Assembly: GCA_025966175.1 (NCBI GenBank)
Contig: JAOPVN010000218.1
Location: 1-9,616 of the forward strand
Length of the DNA: 9,616 bases
Direction: 5' to 3'
DNA from: Modestobacter sp.
Lineage (GTDB): Bacteria; Actinomycetota; Actinomycetes; Mycobacteriales; Geodermatophilaceae
The notes beneath the pieces are model-generated. The model did not search any database. It was given only the letters and a program-made list of their open reading frames with translations, and had not been told where the DNA came from. The position numbers were made by a program, and so were the translations under genes. Below are positions 1 through 7,845 of the stretch, piece after piece. Every line of letters starts with the position of its first letter. The stretch's first letter is position 1.

Positions 1-1093
<1,093 letters not shown>

Positions 1094-1220
1094 GCGGAGA
1101 GGCACCTCAGGGAGTCGCGTGGGGGTCTGCGCGCTTCAGCGCACGTCAGAGGTAACGGCGTGGGTGGCCGAGACCTTCCCATGGTAGGCGACTGAGCGGG
1201 TTCCTCCGACCGGCTGTGAC

Positions 1221-1239
1221 CCGTCTGCCATTCAGACGG
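1221..1239 (-). terminator. Hairpin at the end of the redox membrane operon
   Basis: The arms CCGTCTG (1221-1227) and CAGACGG (1233-1239) are perfect 7-bp complements around a 5-nt loop. The hairpin spans the TGA stop (1232-1234) of the four-helix membrane protein gene. There is no U-tract, which is common for actinobacterial intrinsic terminators. Position at the end of the operon and upstream of the typA promoter region supports a terminator role, but the stem is short. Confidence 0.45.
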
Positions 1240-1576
1240 CCGGCGACGGGCGGTCCGCGACCGCCCAGGACAGCGCCGCGGCGGCCGCCGTGACCAGCCC
1301 GACGGCCAGCCAGGACGGCCAGCCGACGCCCAGCGCGAGGACGTGTGCGAGCACGAAGGCGGCCACGTAGGCCACCCCCAGGGCGAGCGCCACGGCCAGC
1401 CCGCGACGGCGGTACCAGAGCCAGCCGGCCGCCAGACCGCCCGCGGCGAAGACCACTCCGCCGATCGCCCGCACGCCGGTGCCCTGAGCCACGCCGAAGC
1501 CTGCGGCCAGCCCGACGGCGACCGCGGCGGCCGAGGGGAAGCGGGTCTGGACGCGGGCGAGGGTGGAGGTCGACAT
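1232..1576 (-). CDS. Small four-helix integral membrane protein, function unknown
   Basis: A protein of 114 residues starting MSTSTLARVQ. Four hydrophobic segments are visible at about 15-31, 36-54, 60-82 and 87-107, with an RRR cluster at 56-58 in the loop after segment 2. It has no cysteine, so it cannot be a thiol carrier itself. His78, in segment 3, is its only histidine. It is the third gene of the MauE-like/DsbA-like operon. I chose the ATG at 1576, preceded by a GGGGGA-like site about 10 nt upstream and 32 nt after the DsbA-like stop. An in-frame GTG at 1612 would overlap that stop by 4 nt (GTGA), a classic translational-coupling arrangement, and add the 12 residues MRAGRRVGDNRH. I do not recognise a named family; similar short membrane proteins are, to my memory, common in actinobacteria. 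A helper or accessory role to the redox pair is inferred from position only. Confidence 0.75.
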   Translation of the reverse strand: MSTSTLARVQTRFPSAAAVAVGLAAGFGVAQGTGVRAIGGVVFAAGGLAAGWLWYRRRGLAVALALGVAYVAAFVLAHVLALGVGWPSWLAVGLVTAAAAALSWAVADRPSPAV

Positions 1577-1608
1577 GTGCCGATTGTCCCCCACCCGCCG
1601 ACCCGCCC

Positions 1609-2367
1609 TCACTGCTGCGCCGCGGTCACCGCGGCGGTCAGGCCGTCCGGGGTCAGGTCATCGAGCTTCGTGCCGTCCACGAACACCGTCGGGGTGCCGG
1701 TCACGCCGTCCTTGCTCGCCTGGTCCTCGGCCTGCGCCACCCAGTCGCCGTAGACCAGGTCGCGGATGCCCTGCTCCACCGCCGCGCCGGTGGCGCCGGC
1801 CTGGGCCGCGTACGCGATCAGCTGGTCGTCGGTCAGCCCACTGCCGCCTTCGGTGGGCTGGTTGGCGAAGAGCAGGTCGTGGAAGGTCTTGTAGGCCTCC
1901 GGGCCGGCCGCGTTGGTCACGACCGCCGCGGCGTTCAGTGCCCGGGTCGAGTACTGGCCGTTCTGGGCGGTGTTGAGGAACGCCATGCCGTGGTAGTGCA
2001 CCTGCACGGTGCCGGCGGTCACCAGGCCGTTGATGGTGCTGCCGGTCGAGTCCTCCAGCGCCTTGCAGTTGGGGCACTGGAAGTCCTCGTAGAGATCGAG
2101 GGTCACCGGGGCGTCGGCCGAGCCGACCGCGAAGACGTAGCCGTTGCCGGTGGTGTTGGCGGGCGCGGCGGCGCCGGCCGAGGCCGACGTCCGGTGGGTC
2201 TGGACGACGACCACCGCGACCAGGACGACGATCAGCACGATTCCGGCGACCACCCCGCCGATCACGGTGCGGCGGCGTCGCTCGGCGGCCGCCCGGGCCG
2301 CGGCCTCGGCGGTGCGCTTGGCGGCGATCCGCTGCCGGGCGGCAGCGCGCTTGGACTCACCGGACAT
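1609..2367 (-). CDS. Membrane-anchored DsbA-family thioredoxin-fold protein (CPNC active site)
   Basis: A 252-residue thiol oxidoreductase-like protein of the DsbA/Thioredoxin_4 group. The N-terminus is a strongly basic, alanine-rich cytoplasmic segment (1-34), followed by one membrane helix (about 35-56) that acts as an uncleaved anchor. A linker (57-78) leads to the extracytoplasmic thioredoxin fold (about 79-252). The active site is FQCPNCK, with C98 and C101. The cis-proline loop is GVTGTPTVFVDG, with P226, as expected for DsbA-like proteins. These are the only cysteines, so the reactive pair is unambiguous. The ATG at 2367 lies inside the end of the upstream MauE-like gene (11-nt overlap), indicating co-translation. 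The likely role is oxidation or isomerisation of thiols in exported proteins, with electrons exchanged through the upstream membrane partner. Whether it oxidises, isomerises or reduces cannot be told from the sequence. Confidence 0.9.
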   Translation of the reverse strand: MSGESKRAAARQRIAAKRTAEAAARAAAERRRRTVIGGVVAGIVLIVVLVAVVVVQTHRTSASAGAAAPANTTGNGYVFAVGSADAPVTLDLYEDFQCPNCKALEDSTGSTINGLVTAGTVQVHYHGMAFLNTAQNGQYSTRALNAAAVVTNAAGPEAYKTFHDLLFANQPTEGGSGLTDDQLIAYAAQAGATGAAVEQGIRDLVYGDWVAQAEDQASKDGVTGTPTVFVDGTKLDDLTPDGLTAAVTAAQQ

Positions 2368-2848
2368 GTGCGAACTCCGTCTCTGCGTACGTCGTGTCGG
2401 GACGGCCGCCGAGGGCGAGCCGGGACGCCGGCCAGCGGGCCAGGGCGAGGGCGACGAGCAGCAGCCCGACGTCGCGGGCCACCTCGCCGGGATAGGCGGT
2501 CCGACCCGCAGCGACCTGCCCGCCGCCGCCGAAGCAGCCGCAGTCGATCTGCAGGCCCCGCGCCCAGGCCGAGCCGACGGCGGCCAGGAAGACGACCATG
2601 AGCACCGCCGAGGCGATCGCCGCCGTCCGCACGAACACCCCGGCCAGCAGGGCCAGACCGATCGCGATCTCGACCACCGGCAGCCCGAAGGCGATCGGGC
2701 CGACCAGCGCCTCGGACAGCAGTCGGTAGGCGCGGACGGCCCGGACGGCGGCGGCGGGATCAGGGAGCTTCAGCGCACCGGCGACGACGAGGACCACACC
2801 GAGCACCAGCCGGGCGGCCGTCGCCGCCCAGGGCCGGGTCCAGGTCAC
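2357..2848 (-). CDS. MauE/DoxX-type redox-associated membrane protein (CGCFG motif)
   Basis: A 163-residue membrane protein resembling the MauE family, whose founding member is needed for methylamine dehydrogenase maturation alongside a thioredoxin-like protein. Four hydrophobic segments are visible at about 12-27, 47-71, 74-93 and 124-138. The family hallmark IDCGCFGGGG lies at 101-110, with Cys103 and Cys105 after segment 3; these are the only cysteines. The family's signature ARLVLGVVLVVAGALK opening is at 12-27. I chose the GTG at 2848 because it places the first helix about ten residues in, as usual. Extending to the GTG at 2947 would add 33 polar residues with no family resemblance. Its last 11 nt overlap the DsbA-like gene. 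The pairing suggests this protein recycles the DsbA-like partner, as VKOR or DsbB do elsewhere; that is inference. Its C-terminus (about 139-163) is a soluble tail. Confidence 0.87.
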   Translation of the reverse strand: MTWTRPWAATAARLVLGVVLVVAGALKLPDPAAAVRAVRAYRLLSEALVGPIAFGLPVVEIAIGLALLAGVFVRTAAIASAVLMVVFLAAVGSAWARGLQIDCGCFGGGGQVAAGRTAYPGEVARDVGLLLVALALARWPASRLALGGRPDTTYAETEFAHVR

Positions 2849-2850
2849 GA

Positions 2851-2955
2851 GGGAACTGTCCCGCGGGCAGCTGTTCCAGTTCCCGCGAACCGGCTGGGAG
2901 TTGGCTGGCAGTTGCTGGCACGACCCCGGTGACACACCGCCGACCACCGTGTGGT
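2851..2955. promoter_or_regulatory. Repeat-rich divergent regulatory gap between the redox operon and the chemoreceptor gene
   Basis: The 162-bp gap 2849-3010 separates two divergent transcription units and should hold both promoters. It contains an 8-bp inverted repeat, GGGAACTG (2851-2858) and CAGTTCCC (2877-2884), directly upstream of the MauE-like GTG, where it could fold over the ribosome binding region. It also contains a tandem 11-bp direct repeat, GGCTGGGAGTT (2892-2902) and GGCTGGCAGTT (2903-2913), with a third partial copy GCTGGCA (2914-2920). A small hairpin, ACCAC-CGT-GTGGT, spans 2943-2955. Repeats phased at about one helical turn suggest a protein binding site. No clear -35/-10 pair can be assigned. 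Confidence 0.4.
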
Positions 2956-3010
2956 ACTAGACGGAACAGGACCGGACTCCACAGCCCGCGCGCCCGACCG
3001 ATACCCGGGC

Positions 3011-4345
3011 ATGACCACTCCCCCGGCGCGCGAGGCCACCGTCGACGTCGCGCCCGACGAGCCCACTCCCCGCATCCCCCGCGGGGTCCGCCTGGACGAG
3101 GCCGGCTTCGCACCCCGGCACCGGATCCTCAGCGTCATCCTGTTGCTGAACCTGCCGGTGCTGATCGGCATCGCCACCGTGCGCGGGGCGGACCATCCCG
3201 GCGTCCTCTACACCGAGCTCGCCGCGATCGCGGCGGCCCTGGCGCTCGGCCGGGTGCTGCGCTCCCAGGTCTCCCGGGCCACCGCCGTGGCCGTCGGTCT
3301 GATGGTGGGCGCCGGCTCGCTGGTGCACGTGGGTGGCGGGCTCACCGACCTGCACATCTGGTTCTACGCGATCCTGGCACTCGTCGCGCTCTACCAGATG
3401 TGGACCCCGTTCGTGGCCGCCGTGGCCTTCGTCGCGGTGCACCACATCGGGATGAGCCTCTGGATGCCGATGATGATCTTCTCGACACCGCAGGCGATGG
3501 CCCAGCCCATCCTGTTCTCGCTGCTGCACGCCGTCTTCCTGCTCGCCGAGGCGACCTTCCTGGCCTACGGCTGGAAGTTCACCGAGGACGCCGAGCGGGG
3601 CCGCCGCGGCCAGGAGCGACTGGCGGCGGTGCAGCGGGCCGAGCAGGAGCAGGCCGAGCAGGACCTGGCCAACGAGCGGGCCCGGGTCATCGAGGCGGAG
3701 GCGACCCGGTTGCGTGCCCGCGAGGGGCGGGCCGCCGTGCTGCAGCAGCGCGTGGTCGAGCTGCAGGGCGCGGGGACCCGGCTGGACGAGAACGTCGCGA
3801 CGGCGACCTCGGTGATGGAGGGCCTGCGCGTCGCCATCACCGAGATCTCCGGGGCCGCCAGTCGGGCGTCGAGCACCGCCCAGCACGCCGACAGCGAGTC
3901 GCGGCAGAGCGCCGGCACGGTGGAGCGACTGACCGCCACCATGGGCGACATCGACCAGATCGCGGCGAGCATCTCCGCGATCGCCGACCAGACGAACCTG
4001 CTCGCGCTCAACGCGACGATCGAGTCCGCCCGCGCCGGCGACGCGGGCCGGGGGTTCGCCGTGGTCGCCGGCGAGGTCAAGGACCTCGCCCTGGAGACGG
4101 CGAAGGCCACCGAGCGGATCCGCCGGGTCGTCGACACCGTCCGCGGCGACGTCAGTGCGACGGGCGCCGCGCTGGCCACCATCCAGCGGGTCATCGGCGA
4201 GGTCGTGGACGCGCAGGACACCATCGCGTCCGCCGTGGAGGAACAGACCGCGGCGACCGCCCAGGCCCAGGAGGCCATCTCGGGGGCGTCGAGGGAGGCC
4301 GCCCGGATGGCCCGAGATCTGCAGCAGATCGCCGTCGCGGACTGA
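3011..4345 (+). CDS. Methyl-accepting chemotaxis protein with six-helix membrane input domain
   Basis: A 444-residue chemoreceptor-type protein from the ATG at 3011. An N-terminal polar stretch (1-36) precedes six predicted membrane helices at about 38-56, 66-82, 90-106, 114-129, 131-147 and 166-187. The helical region carries LVHVGGGLTDLHIWFY (105-119), ALYQMW (126-131) and HHIGMSLWMP (144-153), resembling the membrane domain found on many actinobacterial diguanylate cyclases. A charged coiled coil (190-250) follows directly, with no HAMP domain. The signalling domain (about 255-440) contains the kinase-contact hairpin ADQTNLLALNATIESARAGD (325-344), then GRGFAVVAGEVKDLA. There is no C-terminal receptor-modification pentapeptide. 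It should couple to CheA/CheW, which are not in this window. A GTG 60 nt upstream (2951) is in frame but adds only 20 polar residues and lies in the likely promoter. The ligand is unknown. The ribosome binding site is weak. Confidence 0.9.
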   Translation: MTTPPAREATVDVAPDEPTPRIPRGVRLDEAGFAPRHRILSVILLLNLPVLIGIATVRGADHPGVLYTELAAIAAALALGRVLRSQVSRATAVAVGLMVGAGSLVHVGGGLTDLHIWFYAILALVALYQMWTPFVAAVAFVAVHHIGMSLWMPMMIFSTPQAMAQPILFSLLHAVFLLAEATFLAYGWKFTEDAERGRRGQERLAAVQRAEQEQAEQDLANERARVIEAEATRLRAREGRAAVLQQRVVELQGAGTRLDENVATATSVMEGLRVAITEISGAASRASSTAQHADSESRQSAGTVERLTATMGDIDQIAASISAIADQTNLLALNATIESARAGDAGRGFAVVAGEVKDLALETAKATERIRRVVDTVRGDVSATGAALATIQRVIGEVVDAQDTIASAVEEQTAATAQAQEAISGASREAARMARDLQQIAVAD

Positions 4346-4481
4346 GCGGCCGCCGCTGAGGACCGCTGTCGATGCCCAGGTCGCCGCCCGAGTTGTGACC
4401 CAGGGCACGCGGACCCAGCATTACGGGCGGTACCGTTCCCCTGCCGAGCCCGGGCCTCTGAACGGTGCGAGGAGAGAGCCG

Positions 4482-6599
4482 ATGAGCCAGTTCGAGGAGC
4501 GGCCGCGATCGGCGGTCGAGGGTTCGTGGCGGGCGCGGGCGACCGAGGCGCTGGCCTCGATCAGCGAGGCGGTCTACTCCCTCGACCGCGAGGACCGGTT
4601 CACCTGGGTCAACACCGCCGCCGAGCGGCTGCTCGAGCGGCCGGCCCGCGAGCTCATCGGCCGGAAGGTGTGGGACGAGTTCCCCGACCTGCTGAACTCG
4701 CCGCTGGCCAAGGCCTACAGCAGCGCGCGGGCGACCCGCGAGGCGCAGCACCTGGAGTTCTTCTACGACCCACTGGACCGGTGGTTCGAGGTCCGCACCT
4801 ATCCCAACCTCGAGGACCTGGTCGTCTTCTTCCGGGACGTGCACGAACGGCGCACCCTCGACGAGGAGCGGGCAGCGGAGTCCTCCCTGATCCGGGCGGT
4901 GCTCAACGCACTACCGGCCCGCACCGCCATCCTCGACGGCGACGGCACCATCCTGACCACCAACGCGGCGTGGGCGGCCGGCACGGCGTCGGAGGGGCGG
5001 CCGTTCGCCAGCCGCGCGGGCGCCAACTACCTGGATGCCTGCCGGGCAGCGGCGGCGGCCGGCGAACCGGACGCCCAGACGGCGGTCGTCGGGCTGGAGG
5101 CGGTGCTCGCCCGGCGCCAGCCGTCGTTCTCCCTCGACTACCCCTCGACGCCGGCCCACGACCGGAGCAGGGCTCCCACCTGGTGGCACATGCAGGCCTT
5201 CCCGGTGGACGACGGACCGCGCGTCGTCGTCACGCACTACGACATCACCGACCGGGTGACCGCCGAACAGCGGGCGGCCTGGCAGGCCCGGCACGACCAC
5301 CTCACCAACCTGCCCAACCGGGCCGCCCTGCACGAGGTGCTCGCCGCGGCGCTGGCGGAGGACGACGGGGGTCAGGTGACCGTCCTCTACATGGACGTCG
5401 ACGGCTTCAAACAGGTCAACGACTCTCTCGGGCACGACGCCGGTGACCTGCTGCTGCGCGAGCTCGCCTCCCGACTGTCCCACCGGACCCGCCCGACCGA
5501 CGTGGTCGGCCGCCTGGGCGGCGACGAGTTCGTGGTGGTCGCCCGCGACTGCGACGCCTCGGGCGGGGAGGCGCTGGCCCGGCGGTTCCGCTCCGTCTTC
5601 GACGAGCCCTTCGAGCTGGCCGGCACGCGGCTGCCCCTGACGGTCAGCGTCGGCATCGCCAGCTCCGACCCGGCCCATTCCCGGCCCGAGGACCTGCTCC
5701 GCGACGCCGATGCCGCGATGTACGCCGCGAAGGCCAGTGGACCCAACAACCACCTGCGCTTCACCCCGGCCCTGCGCACGGAGCTGGAGGACAGGTGGCA
5801 GATCGCCAGCCGGCTGCGGGACGCCGCCGGACTCGACCAGCTGGTCGTGCACTGGCAACCCGTGGTGCACCTGCCCAGCGGTGAGGTGACCGGGTGCGAG
5901 GCGCTGCTGCGGTGGAACCACCCCCATCGGGGACTGGTCGGCCCCGCGGAGTTCATCCCGATCGCGGAGGAGAACCGGCTGATCGTGCCGATCACCCGGT
6001 GGCTGCTCCAGGCCACGCTCGCCCAGGCCGCGGTGTGGGCGGGAGAGGGGCTCGAGCTGGCGATCGCGGTCAACATCAGCGCCGTGCACCTCTCCTCCGG
6101 CACGCTGGTCGACGACGTGCTCGGGGCGCTGGCCGACAACGGGCTCGAGGCCGGGTGCCTGATGCTCGAGCTGACCGAGACGGCCGTCGCCCGCAACCCC
6201 GACCAGGCGGCGGAGCAGTTCTCGGCGCTGCGGGCACACGGTGCCCGGATCGCCATCGACGACTTCGGGACCGGCTACAGCTCACTGTCGGCGGTGGCCT
6301 CGCTGCCGGCCGACGTGCTGAAGGTGGACCGCGCCCTGGTGGCGGGGCCGGTGCCGGCATGCGCCACGGGTCCGGAGACGGTCCTCGGCGTGGTGACCGC
6401 ACTCGGCTCGGCCCTGCACATGCAGGTGCTCGCCGAGGGGGTCGAGACCCCGGCGCAGCTGGCGCTGGTCCGCCGGGTGGGGTGCACCTACGCCCAGGGC
6501 CACCACCTGTCCCCGCCACTGCCGGCCGAGCAGATCAGCGCGCTGCTCGCCGAGGGCCGGCGGCAGACCGGCCGCCAGCAGCTCCCGACCACCCGCTGA
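4482..6599 (+). CDS. PAS-PAS-GGDEF-EAL cyclic-di-GMP signalling protein
   Basis: A 705-residue soluble protein predicted to make and/or degrade cyclic di-GMP. The ATG at 4482 follows AGGAGAGAG by 3 nt, a strong ribosome binding site; reading further upstream in frame enters the chemoreceptor gene. PAS 1 spans about 18-125 and PAS 2 about 135-262 (ILDGDGTILTTNAAW and GANYLDACR type, ending HYDITDRV). The GGDEF domain (about 268-428) has an intact GGDEF (346-350) and a product-inhibition RxxD motif (337-340). The EAL domain (about 433-692) has EALLRW (473-478), N531, E563 in LELTE, D593-D594 in IDDFGTGYS, K614, E652 in EGVET and Q672. These are the positions known to bind metal and substrate, so neither domain looks degenerate. 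There are no membrane helices. It lies 136 bp downstream of the chemoreceptor gene, possibly with its own promoter. The PAS ligands are unknown. Confidence 0.95.
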   Translation: MSQFEERPRSAVEGSWRARATEALASISEAVYSLDREDRFTWVNTAAERLLERPARELIGRKVWDEFPDLLNSPLAKAYSSARATREAQHLEFFYDPLDRWFEVRTYPNLEDLVVFFRDVHERRTLDEERAAESSLIRAVLNALPARTAILDGDGTILTTNAAWAAGTASEGRPFASRAGANYLDACRAAAAAGEPDAQTAVVGLEAVLARRQPSFSLDYPSTPAHDRSRAPTWWHMQAFPVDDGPRVVVTHYDITDRVTAEQRAAWQARHDHLTNLPNRAALHEVLAAALAEDDGGQVTVLYMDVDGFKQVNDSLGHDAGDLLLRELASRLSHRTRPTDVVGRLGGDEFVVVARDCDASGGEALARRFRSVFDEPFELAGTRLPLTVSVGIASSDPAHSRPEDLLRDADAAMYAAKASGPNNHLRFTPALRTELEDRWQIASRLRDAAGLDQLVVHWQPVVHLPSGEVTGCEALLRWNHPHRGLVGPAEFIPIAEENRLIVPITRWLLQATLAQAAVWAGEGLELAIAVNISAVHLSSGTLVDDVLGALADNGLEAGCLMLELTETAVARNPDQAAEQFSALRAHGARIAIDDFGTGYSSLSAVASLPADVLKVDRALVAGPVPACATGPETVLGVVTALGSALHMQVLAEGVETPAQLALVRRVGCTYAQGHHLSPPLPAEQISALLAEGRRQTGRQQLPTTR

Positions 6600-6602
6600 A
6601 CG

Positions 6603-6639
6603 GAGAAGAGCTCCCACCCGTGGGGTGGGAGCTCTTCTC
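6603..6639. terminator. Perfect 17-bp inverted repeat, bidirectional terminator
   Basis: The arms at 6603-6619 (beginning GAGAAGAGCTCCC) and 6623-6639 are perfectly complementary over 17 bp with a 3-nt loop (GTG). It starts 3 nt after the GGDEF-EAL stop and lies 19 nt before the stop of the convergent yceI-like gene. It can therefore end transcription from both sides. There is no T-run on either side, as is usual for actinobacterial terminators. Confidence 0.9.
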
Positions 6640-6658
6640 AGACAGTGCTGTGGGTGGA

Positions 6659-7216
6659 TCAGGCGGAGCGGAGCACGCCCTCGATCTCGAGCTCGACGGT
6701 GATCTTGTCGCCGACGACGACCCCGCCGCCGTCCATCGGCATGTCGATGTCCACGCCGAACTCCTTGCGGGAGATCTCGGTCTTGCCGGAGAAGCCGGCG
6801 CGCGTGCCGCCGTAGGCGTCCGGGCCGAAGCCGTTGAGCTCCAGCTTCAGGGTGATCGGCTTGGTGATGCCCTTGATCGTGAGGTCACCCTCGACGACCC
6901 AGTCCTCACCGTGGTTGCGCACGCCGGTGGAGCGGAAGCTCATCACGGTGTGGCTGCCGACGTCGAAGAAGTCGGCGGACTTGATGTGGGCGTCCCGCTG
7001 CTCCTGCCGGGTGTCGATCGAGTCCATGTCGATGGTCGCGGTGACCGACGACTGCGACGGGTCCTCGGCGGTGACGATCTCGCCGGAGAACTCACGGAAG
7101 TAGACGCGGACCTTGCTGACCATCATGTGGCGGACCGAGAAGCCCACGGTCGAGTGGGTGGCGTCGATGTCCCACGTGCCGACGACGTAGCCGGGGATCT
7201 GAGTGGTGCTTGCCAT
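6659..7216 (-). CDS. YceI-family lipocalin-like protein
   Basis: A 185-residue YceI-family protein, a beta-barrel fold that in characterised members binds isoprenoid-type lipids. The family pattern is clear: GTWDIDATHSTVGFSVRHMM (13-32), the fold-typical FSGEIV, DMDSIDTRQEQRDAHIKSADFFD, then GDLTIKGITKPITL and SGKTEISRKEFGVD. There is no signal peptide, so this is a cytoplasmic form, unlike the periplasmic Escherichia coli protein. I chose the ATG at 7216, preceded by GGAG at a 6-nt spacing. A TTG 12 nt further upstream is in frame but would place the start over that site. It is divergent from the MarR-family gene and probably regulated by it. Its exact substrate is unknown. Confidence 0.93.
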   Translation of the reverse strand: MASTTQIPGYVVGTWDIDATHSTVGFSVRHMMVSKVRVYFREFSGEIVTAEDPSQSSVTATIDMDSIDTRQEQRDAHIKSADFFDVGSHTVMSFRSTGVRNHGEDWVVEGDLTIKGITKPITLKLELNGFGPDAYGGTRAGFSGKTEISRKEFGVDIDMPMDGGGVVVGDKITVELEIEGVLRSA

Positions 7217-7232
7217 GCTGATCTCCAAGTGG

Positions 7233-7295
7233 TTGAGCGTTTGACTGCCTGCGTCGATCGTAGCGTAGTTGAAGACTTGAGTATTCCGCTAGTAC
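7233..7295. promoter_or_regulatory. Candidate operator/promoter region between yceI-like and marR-like genes
   Basis: This 89-bp gap (7217-7305) is clearly less GC-rich than its surroundings. It contains the same spaced pattern twice: TTGA-GCGT-TTGA (7233-7244) and TTGA-AGAC-TTGA (7269-7280), starting 36 bp apart. On the plus strand TTGAAG (7269-7274) and TAGTAC (7290-7295) could be -35 and -10 boxes with a short 15-bp spacer, which would overlap the second repeat. Transcription would then start within a few bases of the marR-like ATG (7306), in line with the absence of a visible ribosome binding site there. Confidence 0.4.
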
Positions 7296-7305
7296 CCTTC
7301 CTGAC

Positions 7306-7845
7306 ATGACCAGTGACGCGTCGGCCACAGCCCGGACGGCGGGCGACCACCCGGCTCCGACGGCGGGTGTTCCGGGCACGCCCCGGTGGCTCGATGCCGA
7401 GGAGCAGCGCGCCTGGCGTGCCTACATGAACAGCTGGATGCTGCTCGATGACCGGCTCGACCGCGACCTCACCCGGCAGACCGGCATGTCGCACGCCTAT
7501 TACGAAATCCTCGTCCAGCTCTCGGAGACCGAGGGCCGGGCGCTGCGGATGAGCGAGCTGGCCGAGCGCTGCCTGTCCTCACGCAGCCGACTCTCCCACG
7601 CGGTCTCCCGCCTGGAGGAGCGTGGCTGGGTGCGCCGACAGGTCTGCGCCGAGGACGGCCGCGGCCAGCTCGCCGTCCTCACCGACGCGGGCTTCGCCGC
7701 GCTCGAGGAGGCTGCGCCGGTGCACGTGGAGAGCGTGCGCACGCACCTGTTCGACCAGCTCACCCCCGCGCAGGTCGCCGCGATGCGGGACATCGGCGAG
7801 ACCCTGCTCCGGCACCTGAACGCCCCGGCGCCGCCTCACGCGTAG
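7306..7845 (+). CDS. MarR-family winged-helix transcriptional regulator
   Basis: A 179-residue MarR-type DNA-binding protein, expected to act as a homodimer. A 30-residue polar, proline-rich N-terminus is followed by WLDAEEQRAWRAYMNSWMLL (28-47), the dimerisation helix typical of the family. The winged helix-turn-helix comprises RMSELAERCLSSRSRLSHAV (81-100) with recognition helix SRSRLSHAVSRLEERGWV, and a wing around CAEDGRGQLAVLTDAG (114-129). The C-terminal helices (about 137-172) complete the dimer interface. Two cysteines, C89 and C114, lie in the DNA-binding domain. No ribosome binding site is visible before the ATG at 7306, so the transcript may be leaderless. It is divergent from the yceI-like gene, making that gene and itself the likely targets. 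Its effector is unknown. Confidence 0.93.
   Translation: MTSDASATARTAGDHPAPTAGVPGTPRWLDAEEQRAWRAYMNSWMLLDDRLDRDLTRQTGMSHAYYEILVQLSETEGRALRMSELAERCLSSRSRLSHAVSRLEERGWVRRQVCAEDGRGQLAVLTDAGFAALEEAAPVHVESVRTHLFDQLTPAQVAAMRDIGETLLRHLNAPAPPHA

Noticed and set aside
2849..2947. N-terminal extension of the MauE-like protein to a GTG at 2947
   Set aside because: The extra 33 residues are polar, do not resemble the family and lie on repeats in the promoter gap.
2929..4408. Long open frames overlapping the chemoreceptor gene on both strands
   Set aside because: Arg/Gly/Pro-rich shadows; only the frame from 3011 shows membrane helices and the signalling hairpin.
4155..4481. Upstream extension of the GGDEF-EAL protein into the chemoreceptor gene
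   Set aside because: A strong ribosome binding site precedes the ATG at 4482, and the upstream residues are the out-of-frame chemoreceptor sequence.
4911..6239. 442-residue minus-strand open frame antisense to the GGDEF-EAL gene
   Set aside because: No recognisable domain; the opposite strand carries intact GGDEF and EAL motifs.
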